Of a stretch of 64,000 nt of DNA, positions 36,120-47,990 are shown piece by piece. The DNA comes from Heligmosomoides polygyrus polygyrus (Eukaryota; Nematoda; Chromadorea; Rhabditida; Heligmosomidae), in NCBI GenBank assembly GCA_947396885.1, contig OX377204.1, positions 18,545,706 to 18,609,705 of the forward strand, written 5' to 3'. The stretch's first letter is position 1, and every line of letters begins with the position of its first letter. Both the position numbers and the translations under genes were made by a program. A model generated the notes under the pieces. The model searched no databases and was not told the DNA's origin. It saw nothing but the letters and a program-made list of their open reading frames with translations.

Positions 36120-37200
36120 CATCATCACAACATAACATAACGAAGCATGAATTCATAACATTGTGAAGATAACCTTTTGGCTATGGCTAGAGCAATGAAT
36201 GAAAACAAATTCAGCGGCTTATTTCACTATTTCAGCATGCAGTCTTTCCATATCTAGTTCCTACGACGGGCTTTTCGCTGACTTTTTTGATGCTGATATA
36301 TTTCGAACGGTAGACTTAACCGACTTAACCACTTGAGGTTACTTACAGACGGGATTTAAAAAAAACTGACTCGGGTGAAGTCTAAAACTGGAGTAGCCAC
36401 TAGATCATTTCCCGACCAGGAAAGAGTTTCCTCTCAACACTTTTAGAAATCTGTGGCATCATGGATGGCGTGGTGGCTACAAAGAAATCTGCATACTCAA
36501 CATTAACAGTTACATTGTAATCACCCAAACCAGTACTCGGAATTCATTCTGTAATCTAAGACGATAACTGGATGACCGACTAGTCATAGTGGGTCCACAC
36601 TTCCAAAGGAATATTCAGTCTGTGCCAGCCTAGAAACCCTACGCCCAAGGTGACACAGCTGGACAGTTCCAAGGTGGTTCTCGAAGCAGTAGTTATGTCA
36701 GAATTCAACAAGTCACCATAGTCAATCAAAATAACAGCTCATGGTAGATATTCGAGATGCTTCATTAAAAAAATGAATCGCATAACTCCACATGGATGAG
36801 TACCACACCTAACGAAATTAAAAATTGAATTTTACACCTTTGATCAGCAACACTGGTGTAATCTTGGAGCAGACAACCGCATGCTGCAACCTTCACTGAA
36901 TCCCTTGTTTCATGAAACTGCGCTAGATGCTTACTAAGTTTTTGTAGCTATTTGTAACTAATGGATCAAGAATTTTATGATCATTCAGATGTTGAGTGCA
37001 CTTTCTTAGCATACAATGCCATACATAGCCTTTGTGGCACATTAATTTTGCCCTGCACTCAGCCGTTGCCATTTTTGAGTACTTTTTTGGTAGTCTAACC
37101 AAATCTAAGATTATTTATACTAGAGTTGTCAAACAGTATTTCTGTCGCAATTGTATGAAGGAGAACTCTTTTTAATTGATAAGCTGATTGCGTTCAGTAG
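36120..37200. other. No gene recognised
   Basis: No open frame or recognisable repeat over about 1.1 kb. Confidence 0.35.
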
Positions 37201-37204
37201 AAAA

Positions 37205-37345
37205 CAGTGTGGAACAGTGCCCATTTCCGTTTCCGCCTTCCGGCCCAAAAACAAGCGGAACGCTGAACGGAACAGAAGAGCCCAAAATGACCAGAAACCG
37301 GAATTCGGAACACGGAAACGGAAATTCCGCACATCCCTGTGCAGT
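37205..37345. repeat. hAT-like MITE
   Basis: CATTTCCGTTTCCG near the left faces CGGAAACGGAAATTCCGCAC near the right, followed by ACATCCCTG. The terminal CAGGGATGTGCGGAA motif suggests a hAT-type end. Target duplication not resolved. Confidence 0.45.
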
Positions 37346-37499
37346 ACTGATTCAGTGACATTCAGGTTCCTAGTTTGCTTACGGCCTATCAAAAGGAAAA
37401 TGGTGTCATATAGACAATATGATGTCCCCAATTCTCAATCTTTTTTGTTATCCTAGTTTCATTTTATACTTTTATTCTTTACATTTTTCATGTTCTAGT

Positions 37500-38385
37500 T
37501 TTTGGTAGGGTTATGCTGCCTGAGCTTTTTTTCTTGTTGTCTTTTTTCTTCACAAATCCTGATGAGAATATGCTTTTTAAAGGCCTTTATCTGAAGACGT
37601 TGGAGTGGGTAGGGCTTTCGTGGATAAATCCAAATTCAGACTTCTGTCAGAAATCTGATGCCATTCCTTGGCAGTCTCTATCGGGAAACAATTTGGGGCC
37701 AAATCTCATTTTTCTTCTGCTCCGCCGGCATCACCCTCAAGACAGAAAAGTTCGTGTTCGAACGAATGCTCCTTGTGCACTTTTGCAGAGGCCCTTTTGG
37801 AGAGAATTCGACTTCCTTTCGGTGCCATGCGATACCACGTGGACAATCGAAGAACCAACGGCCTTTCACAGTCGATTATATTTTCATGAAGCTGAGAGCC
37901 ACAACTGCGTCCTTCGTACACCACCACCATAGACGGCCGTTGGCTCATGCCCAGTCGTCCAACGGTAAAGTCTCCTTCTCTAGTGGTTAGTGGTCTCACC
38001 CACTCAGCTGCTAACGTCTCTCTTTGCTGAGCATCTTCTTTGCTATCCAGTTTGCCCTGTTAACCTGAGATTTCTCACAATGATATCGTAGAGTTCGTCC
38101 TGGAAGTTCTCATAGTGTTCGAAATGCGTGTGTATAGCAACCGCTGCCTATCAACGGAATAAACAGCGTTTTTCTGAGCGAAATCGTTTCTTTTGGCTCG
38201 ATTTCGGGACTAAACTGATACTTACGGCGACGCCATACATTTCTAAAAACCGTGTCGCCTGTTTTATTCCTTATTAGAGCATTAATTAAGCAAAAATTAC
38301 TTGCCCGGGAGGGATGACATAATCTAACATGCCTCACTTCACGTCGTAGGCATAATTGTAAAAATGTTGCCCTTAACTAGTACGT
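37500..38385. other. Unrecognised region with frames open on both strands
   Basis: The plus strand is open at 37513-37932 and the minus strand at 37706-37999. Neither shows a known domain; one of them could be part of an exon or an old transposon. Nothing more can be supported. Confidence 0.25.
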
Positions 38386-38639
38386 TTGTGGGATGTGCCA
38401 CGCATTCTACATTTGACGTTGTGAGAAATATAAAAGTATATTTGGCCTAGACAATGGCTTAAAATCAAAAGGGTCCAGTTTGAAAAAAATGCCCAACTTG
38501 ATGTGAAAAAGGTCATGTTTAAAAAGAAAGTGGTTCACAATTCACAGTATAAAAATTAAAATATTAAGAAGTACAGAGAAAATATCTTATAATATAATAA
38601 TATAGAAAACATAGTGTAAAGCCAAAAGGAACGGCGCCA

Positions 38640-38885
38640 GTCATATCCTGCGCCATGCGTTCTATCTCAATGCCATGTCGTATAGGCAATTTAAGTGCGC
38701 ATAAGGCCTATACAAAGCCATAGCCGATAGAGACGTCGGTTCCTCTTCCCGGTACCTAAGCCTATTACCAAATCACGGATCACAATAGGGCTGAAGGCGT
38801 ATTTGTCCTGGGCGGTACCCAAACACTGAATCAATATGGGTGCACGTAATGGCCGCCAGCCCATTCCACCTCGCAACATCTGCAC
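38640..38885 (-). repeat. SINE-A, strongly diverged
   Basis: GCGCCATGCGTTCTATCTC, GGCGTATTTGTCCTGGGCGG and GGTGCACGTAATGG match the family's tail, middle and head in reverse order. A short tail piece is also at 38390-38470. Confidence 0.55.
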
Positions 38886-38974
38886 TTTCCTGCTTTATAA
38901 AGAAATGCTCCAAGCTAGTTTTATAGGCAAAAATAGCCAAGGCGAACCAAAAAAATCGTCAATGCTTGCCTTAT

Positions 38975-39262
38975 GCGATAAAGGATAAAAAGGATAAAGG
39001 TAGGCGTTTCTGAACCCTTTTGGGATGCGCCACGCATTCTACTTCTGCGGGATGTTATGAAGGCGAATTGAATGCGTATTTGGCCATACAGTGTCTTGCG
39101 ATGACCAGGCGATGAACAGAGTCCCAGACAGGTCTGGTACCAGTTCACCGACCCCAGAAGGATGGAAGGCTTGTTTGGCCTGGACGGGAAATCCGAGCCA
39201 GGAAACAGGTATCGGGTGCAGGTGACAGGCAGCACTCTTTCGACTGCGCTACACGCGCCCTC
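38975..39262 (-). repeat. SINE-A copy, nearly full length
   Basis: The reverse complement gives the head GCGTGTAGCGCAGTCGAAAG, CAGGTTTCCTGGCTCGGATTT and the tail GTAGAAGTAGAATGCGTGGC; preceded by GGATAAA repeats as at 25060. Confidence 0.87.
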
Positions 39263-39324
39263 ATGCGATGTAGGTATATGAATTTAAGATATGCAATATT
39301 AATTTCAACTGGAATAAACAAATG

Positions 39325-39475
39325 GGTTCCTGGTATGCGCTATGTACGTGTTCTACTTCTAGCTAATATAGTGGAGGCAGTTTAATTACGTAATTGGCCT
39401 ACATAGTGAGTAGAGCGGTGACCAACCAATGGACAAGACAGTGTTTTATCCTTGCCAGACAAGTATGAGTGGCCT
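39325..39475 (-). repeat. SINE-A 3' fragment
   Basis: GTGTTCTACTTCTAGC, TAATTGGCCTACA and TTTTATCCTTGCCAGACAAG match the family in reverse order; it stops abruptly at 39475 next to LINE-derived sequence. Confidence 0.6.
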
Positions 39476-39551
39476 GCCGCTCATCCCGCATTCCACCAGA
39501 GAATCTATAGGTCTATTCTAATAGGCTCCAGCACAAATATGATGGCCTCCA

Positions 39552-39915
39552 CTATCTATGAAATTGCAAAGAAATGTAACATCTATATCTCCTATCGCTT
39601 CGTTCACTATCGAGTTTCTCGAGCAGGCGCCACAAACGTCTCTTTTCGAAGCAGTCGCGTGCCAGAATGCTCCAATGGATCCTCCTCGCTCGAGGGACAC
39701 GAATATCGTCATGTTGCTCGTTCAATACGTTCACGAAGAAGTCCGACCACACACTGGTGGGCGTCTTGGTGTTCTCTTGACATCCCGCGGAATCCAGTCG
39801 GTGACGGCGCTCGTCCAGTGGGTGTCTGCGAAGCGCATTATGTGGCCGGCCCATCTAATTTTCGACAAACGGGTCCATGCTACAGCGTCTCTGATTTTCG
39901 AAGGTCGATGAAGCT
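39552..39915 (-). pseudogene. LINE reverse transcriptase C-terminal fragment
   Basis: Minus-strand match to the 6147-6968 element: VWSDFFVNVLNEQHDDIRV and ARRIHWSILARD, preceded by frameshifted [16 protein letters not shown] and tail sequence. 5'-truncated and broken. Confidence 0.8.
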
Positions 39916-40039
39916 CGGAGCTGCAAAAGAAATATACGCGTATAAACTTGTTCTGTGTGCCGTCTTTCTAAAATATGTATCTTACTTTCAATTTTGCCGC
40001 CGGTATCAAACGGATGAGTGAAATCTCTTCCCCCCAATG

Positions 40040-40650
40040 GGATGGATCCGAAAATCGAACATTAGAGCACTTCTATAAGCTTGTTCGTGAGGGTAAGTGA
40101 GTGTAAGGCTTGATTTACCATCCACTAGCCTAATGCGCCCCTGCTTTCTTTCAAAAACGGACACCTTGCTGCGGTTCCGCAGTTGAGGTCTGGACCACTA
40201 GAACTTCATTGACCTCGACTTACTCCTTGCTACATCTTTTCTAGGGCCTCAAGCTGCCTGTCAAAAGTACTACCAGTTCTGACAGCTTGCCGTATGCGTC
40301 TATCGGGCAAATGTTCCGTCGCACAAACAAACGACTGGCATGTGATAGTCATCTTCCTTGGCACTAAGTATTTAGCAGTATTACACATTCCTTCAAGTAT
40401 CTTGGTGCAATTTGAGTTCAAACTAACCACGGCCATGTTAATGTGAAACATTTTATGGGAGCATGTTGCTCGTGGTGTCCTAGATTTCTTCTGGCTCTCT
40501 CCCCTTGCCGCGCAACGTCACTGATAGTGAGCCTTTTCCCAATGCTCTCACTATGCTAGATCTGACCATTGAGCAGATTGTGCTTGTGTTTTTAAGTGAT
40601 GTTCGTGTTCTACCAGAATCACTGAGTTGACACATTCGTATGGACGTGTA
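40040..40650. other. No gene recognised
   Basis: Short overlapping open frames only; no domain or repeat end seen. Confidence 0.35.
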
Positions 40651-40652
40651 TA

Positions 40653-41572
40653 CAGGGTGCGCATTAATTATGGGCCTCAAATATTTGAAGTACCACAGTA
40701 AAACAAACAATTCAAAACGGGGAAAAACACTTTGCTATTTTTACTAAGGACCTTAACAATCAAAAAATACAATCTTCATTTAAGCTGCTCTCCTCTTGCG
40801 CGTATGCAGCTTCTTAAACGAGTCAGGATGGCGTCGCAGGTGGCACGCCTCGAAGCATTGTTTTCAGTGACGAGAAAATTTTCACAACAGAATCTTTTGT
40901 GAATCCGCAAATCGATTGGATTCTTGCAGCAGATGAAAAGCAGGTCATATCTGGAGGAAAAGTCATCAGCAAAACGGCACTTCCGAGCTCCGTTACGGTT
41001 CGGGGTGTGATAACCTCAGATGGGAAGACGCCACTGGTGTTCGTCAATGCTGGAGTGGAGATCAGTAACGAAATACAGTTGAAATCGGTTCTGAAGAACG
41101 TTTTGAAGCCATGGTCTATTTCTCACTTCGGAGACAAGCCATGGTGCTTTCAGCAAGACTCATCTCTTGCACACAAGTAGAGTGTTGTTCAGCAGTGGTG
41201 TCTACGCGAGCTTCCAGATTTTGTCACTGCCTCATGAAATTCACCAGATCTGAATCCAGTTGACTTCTGCTCTGGTCAGTTTAGAGCGCAAGATCTCGGC
41301 TACAATATACAACAACTTAAATTCGCTTAAAGCTGCATTTACCGAAGCGTGCAATGATCTCGATGAGGACTGTTTTCGTTCCACCTGCGACGCCTTCGTG
41401 ACTCGTCTGAGAGGCTGCATATGCGCAAGAGGAGGGCACTTTAACTGAAGATTTATTTTTGATTGTTAAGGACCTTAATAAAGATTGAGAACGGTTTTTC
41501 TCGTTTTTGAAATGTTTGTTTTACTACATATGTACTTCAATTATTTGAGGCCCATAATTAATGCGTGCCCTG
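40653..41572 (+). mobile_element. Rearranged Tc1/mariner-type element with about 190-bp inverted ends, 920 bp
   Basis: Ends CAGGGTGCGCATTAATTATG and the inverted CATAATTAATGCGTGCCCTG, with TA at 40651-40652 and 41573-41574. The inverted similarity runs about 190 bp in from each end. The transposase lacks its N-terminal half: it starts at the first catalytic Asp (FSDEKIF, about 40868), continues through SDGKTPLVFVNAG and CFQQDSSLAHK (second Asp, about 41157) and SPDLNPVDF (third Asp, about 41262), and ends CICARGGHFN at 41448. In-frame stops follow AHK and precede NSPD. The right inverted end includes the transposase C-terminal codons, so the left end is an inverted copy of the gene's 3' end. 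Confidence 0.85.
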
Positions 41573-41679
41573 TATGTAGTAAATAATTAAATAAAATCGC
41601 TGATGAGGAGTGTCAGCTTTTTATCTGCTGGGTAAAGGCGGTTATTTCTTTTTCAGCAACCAGCACAACTGCATCAACT

Positions 41680-42290
41680 GATTTGCTTCCTCCCGTTGAT
41701 CATCTCTTCGCTTCAACTGATGCGCGGTTTATTTATTCAGCCCTCCCTTCCCCAATCCACCGTGTACATCTCGGTTGCCATAGCATCGTCAAGTCTTTGC
41801 TTCCGCACATCTGGACCTTACCTCTCCGCGCAACCGCTACCCTTTGGAGCACGCGATTCCAGGTAGCAGCAGCAGTGATTAACCGTGTTCCGAACGCCGG
41901 GACCAGCTGGGTCGTTGTCGGCTGCGGCGGCGGCCGCCGCGGTGGACCACCCCGAATTAATCGCCGTCGTTATGGTGGTCCTGTCATCTATCGACTATAG
42001 ATCATCATCTGCCTCCCACAGCGACAGCAAGAGGGTCGTCGTCGTCGTCGGTTTCCAGCGCTCATTGCTGCCCAGTCGGGAAAGTGGTCATTTCCTTGTC
42101 TCCTCCGTAGAAAGTGCGACTCTAGCACAGCTACTGCTCCTTTCGGATAAAAGCGTTAACCTTTCGTCGCAACCGCCGACACATTGTCTTCATTTTTACG
42201 ACCTCAAGATGACGTACGAGTATGATGACTTTATTGCTTTTAGATTCTGCGACGTGCGTTCTTTGGAATTTCCTCGTGAACGCTTTTGAA
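41680..42290 (+). other. GC-rich block with long open frames, possible exon
   Basis: Two plus-strand frames are open: 41683-42000, and 41885-42289 with a run of seven Ala followed by VDHPELIAVVM. A GGCGGCGGCCGCCGCGG core at about 41926 is exceptional in this AT-leaning window, and no known repeat family covers it. It may be a 5' exon or CpG-rich promoter of an unrecognised gene; the poly-Ala may be only GCN slippage. No domain. Confidence 0.25.
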
Positions 42291-42454
42291 TAGATCGTTG
42301 CTTAAGATTTGAATTCGAACGTGGTCTTTTTTCACACTTGCAGTGCAGTCCTCCATGAACCTTGATCGTGACCATTATTTACGACGCTTCTTCTTTTGTA
42401 AATAAATAAAGTTCAATGACTGGGGTTAACCAACTATAAGCGGCGCGGTCAGCA

Positions 42455-42715
42455 CCATTGTTGCACGCACCCTAGATGGAAGTTTATGGTTCGGGCACCG
42501 CCCATTACAACTAGGCCACCCTTTCGTTCGGGGTTGGCAATTTGGTAATAGATTTGTCTGGGAAATATATGGGAATGAAAATAATGACTTGTCCATCGGT
42601 TGGGCGCCTTAGGTCATTGTATTGGCCAAGTACGCATTCAATTTGCCTCCCCGATCTCCTGTAGAAATTGTATGTATGGCCACTGTCAACGAGAAATTGA
42701 TTTGACACCGCCCGT
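42455..42715 (+). repeat. SINE-A, diverged copy
   Basis: GATTTGTCTGGGAAATA, ACTTGTCCATCGGTTGGGCG, TATTGGCCAAGTACGCATTC and a degraded tail at 42650-42690. Confidence 0.65.
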
Positions 42716-42719
42716 TATC

Positions 42720-44375
42720 ATTCTAATTCGCGCAACCTCTCAACTTCTGGAGAGGTGGCTTCCGGGCGGCGAGATTGAGCGCAATGTCACTGTGGAACAA
42801 TTTTGCTGCTGCTAGCAAAACAGTTTCGCTAGATCTCCAGCTCTCCAGCCCGCGGCACATCTTTTAGGATGGGAGAAGAGTCTTGAATTCTTTTTTTTTT
42901 CGAGAACAAGGCAAGGTGGTCGATGAGGCGCACCTTCTATTGCCTTCAAAAATGTCGTTCATTTCTTATTTCTTGTTTCTCTTTACACATTATCGTTGTG
43001 TAGCTATGACTTCGCATTCAGGATACACCGTGGAGGAATAGAAATGTCCATCTAATTAATATGTCGCCCATTATATTGTTCACTAGAATATTAATCAAAA
43101 GTTGTTTGCTTGAAAGGGCAAATCTATAGTGACTTATTTCCAATCCCTTTTTATAGTGATATTTTTGGGTGAGTTTTTCACATCAGATCGTCAAAATAAA
43201 AATGTAACGTTAAAAAGTAAAAATGAAAAACGACTATAGGAATGAATAAAAACCTGGTAAGTACTCCGAGTGCTGTGTTTCCAGATGTCGTTGACACTCT
43301 TTCTGACTCCAGACGCTCCCCGTTCCTTCCCTCACCCTCCTGGTCCCAAATCCTGGCCCACTTTCTTGTTTCCACTACTGACCCCCAACTGGTCTTTTCT
43401 TGCTGGTTTCCCCATCCCGGTCCCTCCTCCAAGTTGTTTCTTTCCTTCTCGATAGTTCTCCAGGTCCACCCTAGATGTCCCCCTTACTTCCCGTCTCCAC
43501 AACCCCTTGGTGGTCTCCCATGCTCACGGCAGACATCGGTGACACGTATTCGAAATCAGGACGCTCAGAAACGCTCGCGGATGCCAGATGTTGTGTCAAG
43601 CAAGAGGAAGCTGCGCTTCCTCTGCTATAGCAGCATCTACCGTTGAAATGCACATTTTGTCCGCGCGGGGTTCGATGAGGCGTATCAGGTTTGATCGCTC
43701 TAACGTCATCGATGGCTAAATATATATAAAAATATCTACTTGGCCAGGTAAGTTCACCCTCAAGACAGTGTTGAAATTATGAACGAGATAGAAAGCATTC
43801 CTTCTTCCTCGTCTTGTTCATTATGATGGGGTGATGACCCCTATGCGGACTAGTAGTGCGCTCATCTACCTTAGCTGTGGCAAAATTGGCCACATCCTGG
43901 AATTCCTTTCCTTGTTCAGTCTGTCCTCTCATCCATATTGGCGCAGTGGAGCACAGAGCCCAAACGAAGCATACCTTCTACGCTCACGCACGCCCAATTA
44001 CCTATAGCTACCGCTTCCCGAAACAGAACTCCACTTCAGGATATCACAGGAAGTAACTCACACGTTACCTCGCATGATTGCATCACTCTTGTCCTTGAGT
44101 GTTGGCCGAAAACTCTGGTCGAGCGAGACTTCGCTGTTAATTGAATTCGTTGAGTTGTTGTTGGTGGTATGGCAAGAGTTTGTTTTGGCGGTTGTTAAAG
44201 TTAGTCTTGTGGACATTCGACGAAATTACATGCTGCCGTCACTTCAGCGCGCAGCTGAGTATTTCGCCTTGGCTGCTTTTTTGCATACTTTAAAAAACTT
44301 TTTTTGATCGTCGAGAAAAAAAAACAGGTAAAAGCTGGTGTATTCGGTTCCATTAACATATCTTCTGCCACCTTT
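42720..44375. other. No gene recognised
   Basis: A pyrimidine-rich stretch at 43300-43520 keeps frames open on both strands (43242-43646 plus, 43178-43432 minus), but composition alone could explain this. No domain or repeat ends found. Confidence 0.3.
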
Positions 44376-44485
44376 GTCCCGCTCACCATTGAGTTTCTCC
44401 ACGACGTCGTCATTCGTTCCTATTGCGTGCCAGAGTGCCCCAATGGATCTTCCTCGCTCGATGGATACGAAAAGTGTCATAAAGT
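44375..44485 (-). pseudogene. LINE reverse transcriptase tail, short fragment
   Basis: GTGCCAGAGTGCCCCAATGG and GATCTTCCTCGCTCGATGG correspond in reverse to the [11 protein letters not shown] region of the 6147-6968 element. Confidence 0.65.
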
Positions 44486-45169
44486 TTGTTCAGGGCTATA
44501 ATGTATAGATAATTTAATGTATAATTTATAAAGAGCGCAAATGAAATGTCAACAGCTTTACTTGCAAAAGGATTATCTAATCCTATTATAGTACTTTACA
44601 TTAAAATCGCTCAGAGCCCATTTATGGTTTAATTTGCTATAATTAGGAGTCGTAAAAGTACAAATTAGTTGGCCGGAGATGAACCGTTCGTTTTGGCGAT
44701 CTTGCTTAGTCAAATTGCGTTTCCGTTAGGTACGTTTCTTTGCAGATGTTGAATGGTGGGGCAGTCAGTGGAGGCGCGGATGTTCCGTATCAAGGCTCTT
44801 GGTTCGGTTTCGCCCTAGCAAAACATTTCTTATATCCTTCCAGGGTCTGCGAAGTATAGTTGTTGGAAAAGGAGACCACATTGACGAAGCGTATGCAAAA
44901 AGGAAGGTGGAGCACTTCAAGGTTGTCTCTTTCTTTCGGCTCATTCTTCAGACATTTTATCTTGCGTTAGCTGTCGACTGATTTCTGTGGATTAATAAGG
45001 AGCGAAAGTGTCCGAATTCTACAGCTGCGCGTACCAAGGCCACAATGTCAAGACGAGCACTGTCGTTGTTTTTTCAGAGCTAATTGTAATAAGTAGTAAA
45101 CGAGTGCCTTAGGGAGCTTTTGGGGGTATCGAAGAAGTCGTGACATATAAAGGAATAAAAATCAAAAGA

Positions 45170-45246
45170 AGGATAATCTATCCCTCCGTGGGATGTGCCG
45201 CACATTCTACTTCTACATAATGTCCATGAATCAGTCTGAAGGCGTA
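45170..45246 (-). repeat. SINE-A, first part, split by a mariner insertion
   Basis: The reverse-complement tail (GTGGGATGTGCCGCACATTC, TACTTCTACATAATGTCCAT) runs to GGCGTA at 45246. The family would continue TTTGGCC; instead the mariner begins. The rest resumes at 46488. Confidence 0.85.
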
Positions 45247-46487
45247 TTAGGTTCGAAAAAAGTCTCTTCACACCTCGAAATTTTTTTACCGTTCTCCTTG
45301 TAAACGCTCTAGCCATTATTGATAGAAAACTTCGTAATCCTATCACACTTGTCTATCCTTTGCACGCGGACACAGGTCAAGCTCCTTCTTGTACTTCATT
45401 ATCCATCGAATCTTTCGGAATCAATGCCAGATCTACCTCATGGCCATTTTTCCCACGGCATTCTTTATGAATTCATTAAAGGATCTTCAGCACGTCAGGC
45501 GGCCGACCAGATTAACGACATATATGGTTCGGGATCTACTACTAATCGCGCCTGTTATGAGTGGTTCGGAAAGTTTGTAAAGGGCGATTATTCACTCGAG
45601 GACAAAGCAAGGTCAGGAAGGCCAATGAATTGGACGACACTGAACTACTCCATCTTCTTCGCGGCGATAGTAGGCAGACGACACGTCTACTGGCAGAGAA
45701 GCTCAAAGTGTCTCATAGGATAGTGGGAATCCATCTGAAGAATCTTGGCTTTGCATGGAAATTCGGAGGTTGGATTCCACATGCCCGGTCAGACACTCGG
45801 AAAGGTCAACGGCTCTCCATTGCTGCTTCTCTTCTGGGGCGATTGTGCCAGGCGATGAGTCTTGGGTTCTGTATGTCAACTTCCGAAGAAAAAGGCAATG
45901 GATACAAAAGAGAGAGAACCCTAAGCCTGATCTCAAGCCCAGTGTTAACGAAAGAAAGATTCTCTTCAGTGTTTGGTGGACATCAGAGGAGTGATTTACT
46001 GGGAGGAACTCTCAGAAGTCGAGAGGCACTGCTGCCACATACACATACATGTATAGTGGCCAACTCCACAAAGTTGCCGCAGCTCTCCAAGAAAAGAGGC
46101 CTGAGAAGTCGACGGTGATGATCCTGCATGACAATGCAAAGCGACATGTTGCAGGACTCACAAGAGAAACAATAAAAGAGCTGGGCTGTGAGATAATGCC
46201 ATATCCACCGTATAGCCCTGACCTCGCCCCTACCGACTACCATCTCTTCCGCGCTCTCAAGCAAGAAATTGGAGAGAAATATTTTGAAACGGACGAAGAC
46301 CTCAAAAATTGGATTCAGCGATGGATCGACTTTAGAACTGCAGTCTTTTACGTGAGAGGAATTAGAAAAATTACCCAGTCTTTGGAGAAGTGTAGTGGAA
46401 CAAAACGGAGTTTATCTCATTTGATTTCACGTTGTAGTTATAAAGTAATAAATCTTTGAAAAATGAAAAGACTTTTTTTCAACCTAA
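45247..46487 (+). mobile_element. Mariner family 2, inactivated copy 2, 1241 bp, nested in a SINE
   Basis: Ends TTAGGTTCGAAAAAAGTCTC and the inverted GACTTTTTTTCAACCTAA; TA at 45245-45246 and 46488-46489. Transposase pieces: 45319-45723 (HTH part, KGSSARQAADQIND), 45561-46118 after a frameshift (LLRGDSRQTTRLLAEKLKVS) and 46049-46459 with HDNAKRHV and LAPTDYH, 34 residues between the two Asp. The first catalytic Asp region (about 45840) is damaged by a deletion. Better preserved than copy 1 but not functional as read. Confidence 0.92.
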
Positions 46488-46785
46488 TATTTAGCCGACA
46501 CAATAACATGCAGGTGGCCAACTGAAGTACAAGTCAAGTTTTACCCCTCAACTATGATACCAATCTACCGACCTCGAAGAGATGGAAGGCTTAGCTAGCC
46601 ACCCCTGAGAGGTTACTACCTTAGCCAGCTACTGACAATCCTCCGGGGGCTTATTGTAGTACTTTTTATTCTTCACACTATTATATCCTGTATAATACTT
46701 AGAAGTAGCTAGCTAAGGCAGGCCCGAACCAAAAGCCCCGATTCGGGGTGCTTGCGACAGCTCCCCCGACTGTGCTACCACGTGT
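46488..46785 (-). repeat. SINE-A, second part after the mariner, with its own nested insert
   Basis: TATTTAGCC at 46488 continues the SINE interrupted at 45246; then TACCAATCTACCGACCTCG and, at 46730-46785, the head in reverse (GCTCCCCCGACTGTGCTACC). About 46600-46715 does not match the family and is bounded by CTTAGCTAGC and TAGCTAGCTAAGG, so another small element is inserted here. Confidence 0.75.
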
Positions 46786-47094
46786 GACAGCTAACTAACG
46801 CATTCTTCTACGAAAGCCAGAAGACGTCAGTATTCCGCCTCCATTAGAGGCCTCTACTTGTTCTCCGTGGTGGAGAGTTTCTGGAACAATTCGGCTATTT
46901 GATCAGGGGAGAAGATAGCGGGCTAATGGGTGACGTCCCTATGCTACTCCATCACGCATTCTCTCACGCTGGACGCATCTCGGAACTAGCATCAGCGCGG
47001 ACAATTAGCTGTAGAAGTAAACACATCACTCAAAGTTTGTGAGACAACATTTCGAATCCTCTTAAACCTCTAAAATATCTAGTTGCCCATCAGC

Positions 47095-47215
47095 TGTCCG
47101 CCTGCTTCCATTGTGTCGGCCAAATACTCCTTCAGATTGCTTCCACAGCATTACGTAGAAGCAGAATGCGTGGCGCACCCCATAGAAGAATGCATTATCC
47201 TTATTTCGTTTTTTA
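47095..47215 (+). repeat. SINE-A 3' fragment
   Basis: TGTCGGCCAAATACTCCTTC, GTAGAAGCAGAATGCGTGGC and CCCATAGAAGAATG match the 3' half of the family. Confidence 0.65.
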
Positions 47216-47619
47216 TACCTTTAAGTGTTACATTTTTTCAATTTTGTCTAATCATAAAATGTGGGGATTGCCCCTAGAAGGAAAATGCGATTCAACCTCT
47301 CAAATTAAGGAAATAAACGTGTTTAGATGGAATCGGTGGGCCTATACGATCTGACTACAATTTTTACTCCACTTGTTCGAGTCTGAATCTTTAGGTCTGA
47401 AGAGATCACGCTATTCAGTTGGTTCCGTTGGAAATTGTGGCAATGCACCACTACAGCAATGAAAAACCAGGTCAGGCTAACTTCCCGTCCAGGCAGATTA
47501 CGCCTCTCACCCTATCATGTTAAGGAAGAGTAAAACCTCCGTTTTAATCCAGTATTTGTAGTTATCTAATGCAGCGTCACCATTTCGCATGGAAGTAAAG
47601 TGCATGGCTTATCCGAAAG

Positions 47620-47623
<4 letters not shown>

Positions 47624-47654
<31 letters not shown>

Positions 47655-47656
47655 TA
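47624..47656. repeat. TTTA microsatellite
   Basis: About eight uninterrupted TTTA units. Confidence 0.95.
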
Positions 47657-47884
47657 ACTGCACAAAGGTGCGCACATTAAACAGGACCATTGAAAACAAG
47701 TCGATAATCTAACAATTTTTATTAATACAAGAGTTTGCACGTTATGTCAATATGAAGCCTCAGAAGGGTTCAAATCATTTTATTTATCTCTCAAGAAGCT
47801 TAAGTGATGTTATAACTGTTAGCTACGCTGCTTGTTTGCAATCAGAACTCCAGCGCCAAGTTGGAATAGTACCTGCACAATCTG

Positions 47885-47990
47885 GTAGGCCAAACAGCGC
47901 CGGTGGTAGTGTAGAGTGTAGCGTCCTGTCCGGTGCAGAGGGTGTGGGTTGTAGTCCTGCCTGAAGCTGGAGTTTTTTGCAACAGCTGAC
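47885..47990 (+). repeat. tRNA-derived SINE, family B, fragment
   Basis: AAACAGCGCCGGTGGTAGTG head, degraded B box (GTGGGTTGTAGTCCTGCC) and a GAGTTTTTTGCAACAGCTGA remainder. Confidence 0.75.

Noticed and set aside
38060..38130. Minus-strand NFQDELYDII, recalling the ABCC segment [12 protein letters not shown]
   Set aside because: No Walker A, Q-loop or signature nearby in any frame; the match is too short to support a second ABC gene.
43242..43646. Pro/Ser-rich plus-strand frame of 134 codons
   Set aside because: Explained by a pyrimidine-rich tract that removes stops; no domain or splice context.
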